This document shows, one piece after another, positions 59,127 to 64,000 of a stretch of DNA of 64,000 bases (positions are counted from its first letter, which is position 1; each line of letters opens with the position of its first letter). Source of the DNA: Owenia fusiformis (Eukaryota > Annelida > Polychaeta > Sabellida > Oweniidae); assembly GCA_903813345.2 (NCBI GenBank), contig CAIIXF020000010.1, positions 21,585,181 through 21,649,180 on the forward strand, in the 5' to 3' direction. A model generated the notes under the pieces. It made no database searches, was not told the origin of the DNA, and saw only the letters and a list, made by a program, of their open reading frames with translations. Made by a program: the position numbers and the translations under genes.

Positions 59127-62100
59127 ATGGCGCATCATATACTTATTTCAATATGTATTATTTCTTTTTTCGGAACAGGTAAGTAGACGCTGTTTCATAT
59201 TCTAATATTTATGAAAGTCTTACTTTATTTCTGGATATTTTGTAACGAACATTCGAAAATATATTAATCTGTCTGATCTGAGTCATTTTACGAGCCATTG
59301 CTATGGTGGGTGTGCCGGATGTTACATCAAAAAGTATTCTTTCCTTTTTCGTAGTGATGTAAAATCAGTCTTTAAATTCATATATGAATCATTATATTTG
59401 ATATATCATAATAATTATTTTATTTACTTACTTTTTTGTTATAAATATTCTAAAATATATTGAAATGACTTTAGATTTGAGATTTCACCTCCCATGCCTT
59501 TCTCAGGCTCAAAAAGGTCTTTTTCAACTTGCTTCAAATTGACCATTTTTCAAAATCATGTACAAGTTCTCAGAAATTTAAATCTGACTTCAGATTGAAC
59601 TTATAATATCATGAGCAACTAGGTGGTGACATTTGTCATGTGAATGCCTTGTGTTAAAATGTTAATTATCATCACATCTAAGTCTCCCATATGCACCAAG
59701 TAATATAATCGGCAGCTCTACACACTCACTTTGAATATTTCAGTGTTGGGATTAACATGCCCCGGTGGCTGGTTGGGAGGGGCGGGGAGATGTTTTTTCT
59801 TCAGTGAGGATAAAGAGGCGGGGTGGTACGGTGGGCGAGATGCATGTAAAAAGAAGGACGAATCTTCACATTTACTTAAAATTGACACACCAGAAGTGAA
59901 GGTATTTGAATTGTTTCATATTTTGTAACCGCTTCCTTGATAAGAAATTATAATGAAACCATGTGTAATGTGAAATTGTTATCCTAATTAGTTTTATATT
60001 TTGAAGTTCTGATTAATCAACAATGGCAATGCATATGAGCCTATATCCGCATGCAAATACTTCATTTTCTCGAGGTAGTCTTGTGTGAATCATTATATTT
60101 GCGACATCTTTACTACCAGTATGAATTTAATAAACTGTGACAAGGTTACTTTTCAGAAATTCATAGAGGGCGAGGTCGCTAAAAGACCAGATAATTACTG
60201 GCTCACTGGCCTGCACAGACATTCGGATTATACGTGCCCGATGAACTGGAGATGGGAAGACGATCAGAATTCTGACCTATCTTTTGTGTAAGCATTTTGC
60301 AAAGAACGTCATCCCCTTTTCTAAATGAAACGCGAAAATAAGTGCATTCGTATGCTAGTTATTGGATGATCCTCGTATTAATCTTTATACACAATTTAAT
60401 TAATTACACTTAATCGGATTATCACTGGTGCATGGTTTAGTGTAAAAATCATATATCTGGCATCAAAGGTTTGTTATTTCATTGGTTTTGAGATGCGATA
60501 CTCAAATCGACTGTGTACAAAAAAACATCAACGTGTGAAAATAATGTTTCTTTAAAACGATTGTATCTATTTATTGTATCATCTTCAGAAACTGGGATTC
60601 AGAGCCCACCGATTGGCGAGGTTCAGAACATTGCGGGGAAATAAAAAAGGATGGAGTGTACAATGATGCACCATGTTCGAGCAAGAGAGGATATATATGT
60701 AAAACTACAAATACAGGTTCTAATAACCTTTGATTTGGAGGGTTTAATGAGTACTCCGATCCCAAAAAGCTTCATTGAAGGTTATAATTTGAAAAATAAA
60801 CATTGGGGGTATATTGGTCTGGTAACACGGAATAAACGTCTTTACAAGTGTTTCATTCTTACTCTACAGAATTCACAGTGGATATGATACATTGACAAAA
60901 ATTTAAATCATGTCAATTTCTATTTCATCGGGAAGAACAAGAGGCATTATTTGGGGAAAAATAATAACTATATAGAAACAACAGTCAAATAAGAAAACTA
61001 AACTAGATTCAATATTGTGTGCGGTGATCCTAGAAATTATTTTATAGGAACGTGTCCAAAGAATTGGATTAGCAACAGTAGAGATTTGGTATCACCGTGT
61101 TATTACTTTAGCACACGAGCGAAAGAGGATGAACTGAATTGGGATGACGCAAGGTTGAAATGTCAGAGTCTTTCACCAGGAGCTGATCTCCTATCAGTGA
61201 CAACACAAGAGGAACATGTAACTTTGCTTTTATTACCAAGTATCTCTGCATGAAACAGAGAAAACACATCCTTAAACATATTTACATTCATTTATATTTC
61301 ACATTCAATTAACTGAATACATCAATACGATTGCGATATTAACATTCTATTGGTTTCTTACAGGATTTTATAAAAATAAGAGTGATGCACTTTTGGAAGA
61401 TACGAATGACGTCGGGCGGTTGGTGGACTGGACTGAATCGAGCTGACGTCGGGGCAACCTGGTATTGGGGAGATGGTAACCCAGTCAGCATGGGCTTCAT
61501 GTAATGATCGTCATTTTTATCTAACTTTAAATTTATCAAATCAATAATTTCGACATCTGCTGAATACAGGTCAAAGCTCAATATTGCATATTTAGAATAT
61601 CTTTCTTAGGACAATGGGAAACACTTCGTGATACTTCAATATATTTGCATGATCTTCTGCGTTTGTTGTTGACTCATTTTGGAGAGCAATGGGTCGTATT
61701 AGTCAAGTATCGACAATATATTATAATCATAAGGCCTAAAAAGCATCGTGAAATTTATTTTAGAGATTGGAACAAGGAACCAAACAGTTATGGCAGCAAA
61801 CATTTCTGCGCTAGATTCTTCAGTGAAGGAGTCTATGATGACTATGACTGCAACGTTAGGCAGCCTTTCATCTGTCAAGGTAAACGAGCATTGTGGTAAA
61901 GGGATGACGATCATGTCCATTTGTCCATCAATTTAATTCTTGTCCAAGCTCAACAACAGAAAAACAAAAACAACCACCAATAGATATAATCTTACTAAAC
62001 TAATTATAATAGTGATACGTGCAAGCATTGTATTACTGGATTTGCCAGTAATTATCAGTTTTTTGTTTTGTTTTCATGGGCAGTCTTTTTGGTTTGAAAT

Positions 62101-64000
62101 TAATTCGTCCCCACTGAGTGATCATCGAAAAAAATCACCCCTTGTCTTTTGCCCAAGACTCTGTGTCCTTTAGTATTCAAGAATTATAAATAATGAGAGT
62201 AAACCATTGCTTATCTTGCATTTTAGTTCAGGAATGAAACGCAAGCGCGAGTATTTTGTAACAAACACTATTTGGAACACGAATTAAACAGATTTTATTC
62301 TGCAATCAAGTCATTGAATATTTAATCTTATTGTTAACGTCTCTTCATTTATTTTAGCACCTGCCTCTGGCAGCCAATGCCCACCAAATTGGTTATTAGC
62401 TGGGAGCTTCTGTCATCTCCTTGTTCCACAGCCCGTCAATTGGTACGCTGCTAGACAATGGTGTAAATCAAACAGTGGCGCCCCTGGTGCCACACTTGCA
62501 AAAATCACATCACAGCCTATTCTGGTACGTGGGTACTTGTATCAATATATGGTTAAGTACAGGTATATCGATTCCATCAGAAACTTGCACAGGGTTGCCA
62601 AAGAAAATTTGATATTAGAGCGATTTCGCAACTCACTTATAACATGTTTATTATTCTCGTATATAGTGTGATATTCTTACGTATAGACGGCGATTTTTAA
62701 AAATACTGCGCTTATGGATGTATGGAGTTGCGCAATCAATGATGACGTTATCAAACGCATCATAAGTTATACGTTATACGGGAATGATAAACATATAAGC
62801 CAGTTGCGAAATCTGTCCAATGTGTTGATTGTTTCCGTGACTTCACTTGTGAGTGCATTTATAGTATACGTGTTTTACTTTTGTAGACTCAGTTGTCTCT
62901 ACAACTTCAAGTTAGCAATCCTCGCCAGAGCTGGTGGACGGCGTTAAATGACGAAGACCAAGGGGACAGATGCTTTCTCTGGTTCTGGGGCGAGGACGAG
63001 CCTGCCAAGAAAGAATTGGTGTACGTTTACTGTGTACATTCAACATAACTACTTAACGATAAAGCTCTAAACTAGTAATTTCTATGTTTGTTTTTCGAAC
63101 ATTTAAAAACATCTTATCAGTTTAGTGTAAATGCATATGTTATTGTATCATGACCGTAGCACTGGTGAATCCACCCCCCTTGGGTGGACCCAGAAAAATG
63201 AGGCCCAAAAATTTAGAAGGGCCTCAATAAGTGGGCCTTCTTTGGCATTACTGATTTGAAATATGCCCCCCCCCCCCCTTGTAAGCTTCTGGATCCACCA
63301 GCTGTGCGTAGGTAGAAAATGTTCGTAGGTACGTGCAATGCCAATCATCTCATACCTCTTACACTGTCATTTTAAAACTTGTTATGCCACTATTAACAAA
63401 AAAATGGTGTGTGTCAATTTCCGAAACTGTCACAGAATTGGTATTCAAGGATGTTAATCGAATCATTGGAAGTTACACGTAGTCTACAAAGACTGACCCC
63501 TTTCCTTTCGAGTATTAGTAATTGATGTAAAATACAGCCATATTGTTATAGACAATGGACGAAGGAGCCTCAAAACCTTAGCGGGAATCAACACTGTGGC
63601 CTGATTGCCTTCAACGGGGTATACATGGACTACGACTGCGACAGATCAAATGGATTCATATGCAAATATCAAGGTAAGAACCTAAGTTAATGCAACAGGA
63701 TGAAAAATGGTAAAAAGAAACCACCATCAACAAATCAAAATAAAACTCATCGTGCGAGCACTCTTGAAATAGTTTTTACATTCGTGCCCTCCCTTTTCAA
63801 AGTTTCATCCATATTAATTGCCTTTGATTTTTCTTGTAGGAATTTGTCCGGACCAGGACGGATGGTTTGAGCGACAGGGGTATTGCTACTATATCAGCAG
63901 CAGGGTTGCCCCTGATATATCTGACTGGACGATTGCTGCTTCAAGGTGCCAAATCTTTAACCCACAAGCCAAACTGCTCTGGGTGTCTGATGATACTGAG
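59127..64000 (+). CDS. Four-CTLD receptor, copy B, 3' end beyond right edge
   Basis: Exons: 59127-59178, 59744-59901, 60157-60287, 60589-60716, 61048-61217, 61364-61500, 61764-61879, 62358-62524, 62887-63020, 63552-63673, and 63840 to the edge. Every exon has the same length and phase as in copy A, no stop or frameshift is present, and splice sites are intact, so this is a working paralogue as far as seen. Protein differences from copy A: two in exon 2, one in exon 3, three in exon 4, none in exon 5, two in exon 6, five in exon 7, none in exons 8-10, and four in the visible part of exon 11. CTLD2 keeps EPN. The remaining part of CTLD4, the membrane helix and the tail should lie just right of the window. 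Confidence 0.92.

Larger units (their letters stand above)
55563..64000. repeat. Segmental duplication unit B, cut by the right edge
   Basis: The second unit follows directly on the first. It contains lectin copy B up to part of exon 11. Since A ends where B begins, the array is a head-to-tail tandem and may continue beyond the window. Confidence 0.85.

Noticed and set aside
1-64000. tRNA, rRNA, CRISPR array or prokaryotic operon features
   Set aside because: I saw none. The gene structure is plainly eukaryotic, and no cloverleaf with A and B boxes was recognised by eye, though a covariance search would be needed to exclude degenerate tRNA-derived elements.

Overview
This is an animal nuclear genomic window, AT-rich, with many short GT-AG exons, long introns, poly-A signals and a dense load of fold-back and TIR elements. 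The best guide to the organism is a minus-strand gene that joins a myosin motor to a chitin synthase. That fusion is characteristic of molluscs and some other lophotrochozoans, so I read the window as molluscan, or at least lophotrochozoan. The species cannot be told from the sequence. All exon models below come from reading splice sites and phases by eye. Phases close in every gene model, except where the doubtful Ly6-like candidate is flagged.

Layout. (1) About 1.37-18.0 kb, minus strand: 25 coding exons of the myosin-chitin synthase. They encode a complete motor with P-loop, switch I, switch II and one IQ motif, then a multi-pass membrane region, then the start of the catalytic domain. The gene runs off the left edge. 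Its introns hold at least seven repeat elements. (2) 18-24 kb: no gene seen. (3) 23.99-25.94 kb, plus strand: an intronless-looking 648-residue protein of unknown function. (4) 26-30 kb: repeats, including a 1.6 kb TIR element. (5) 30.2-36.8 kb, minus strand: a four-exon gene for a type I membrane mucin with an N-terminal lamin-tail-like (LTD-like) domain. (6) 37-42 kb: nested MITEs, a LINE remnant and a weak candidate for a Ly6-like gene. (7) 42.4-64.0 kb: a direct tandem segmental duplication with a unit of about 13.2 kb. Each unit carries a plus-strand gene for a type I membrane receptor with four C-type lectin-like domains (CTLDs). Copy A is complete (14 exons, 652 aa). Copy B is cut by the right edge in exon 11.

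Three of the gene families here concern cell-surface or extracellular matrix biology: chitin deposition, a membrane mucin, and lectin-type receptors. Nothing in the sequence shows that they act together. The points most worth following are the young lectin duplication with uneven amino-acid divergence, the mucin with an LTD-like head, the unknown 648-residue protein, and several transposon insertions that can be ordered in time by comparing duplicated copies.
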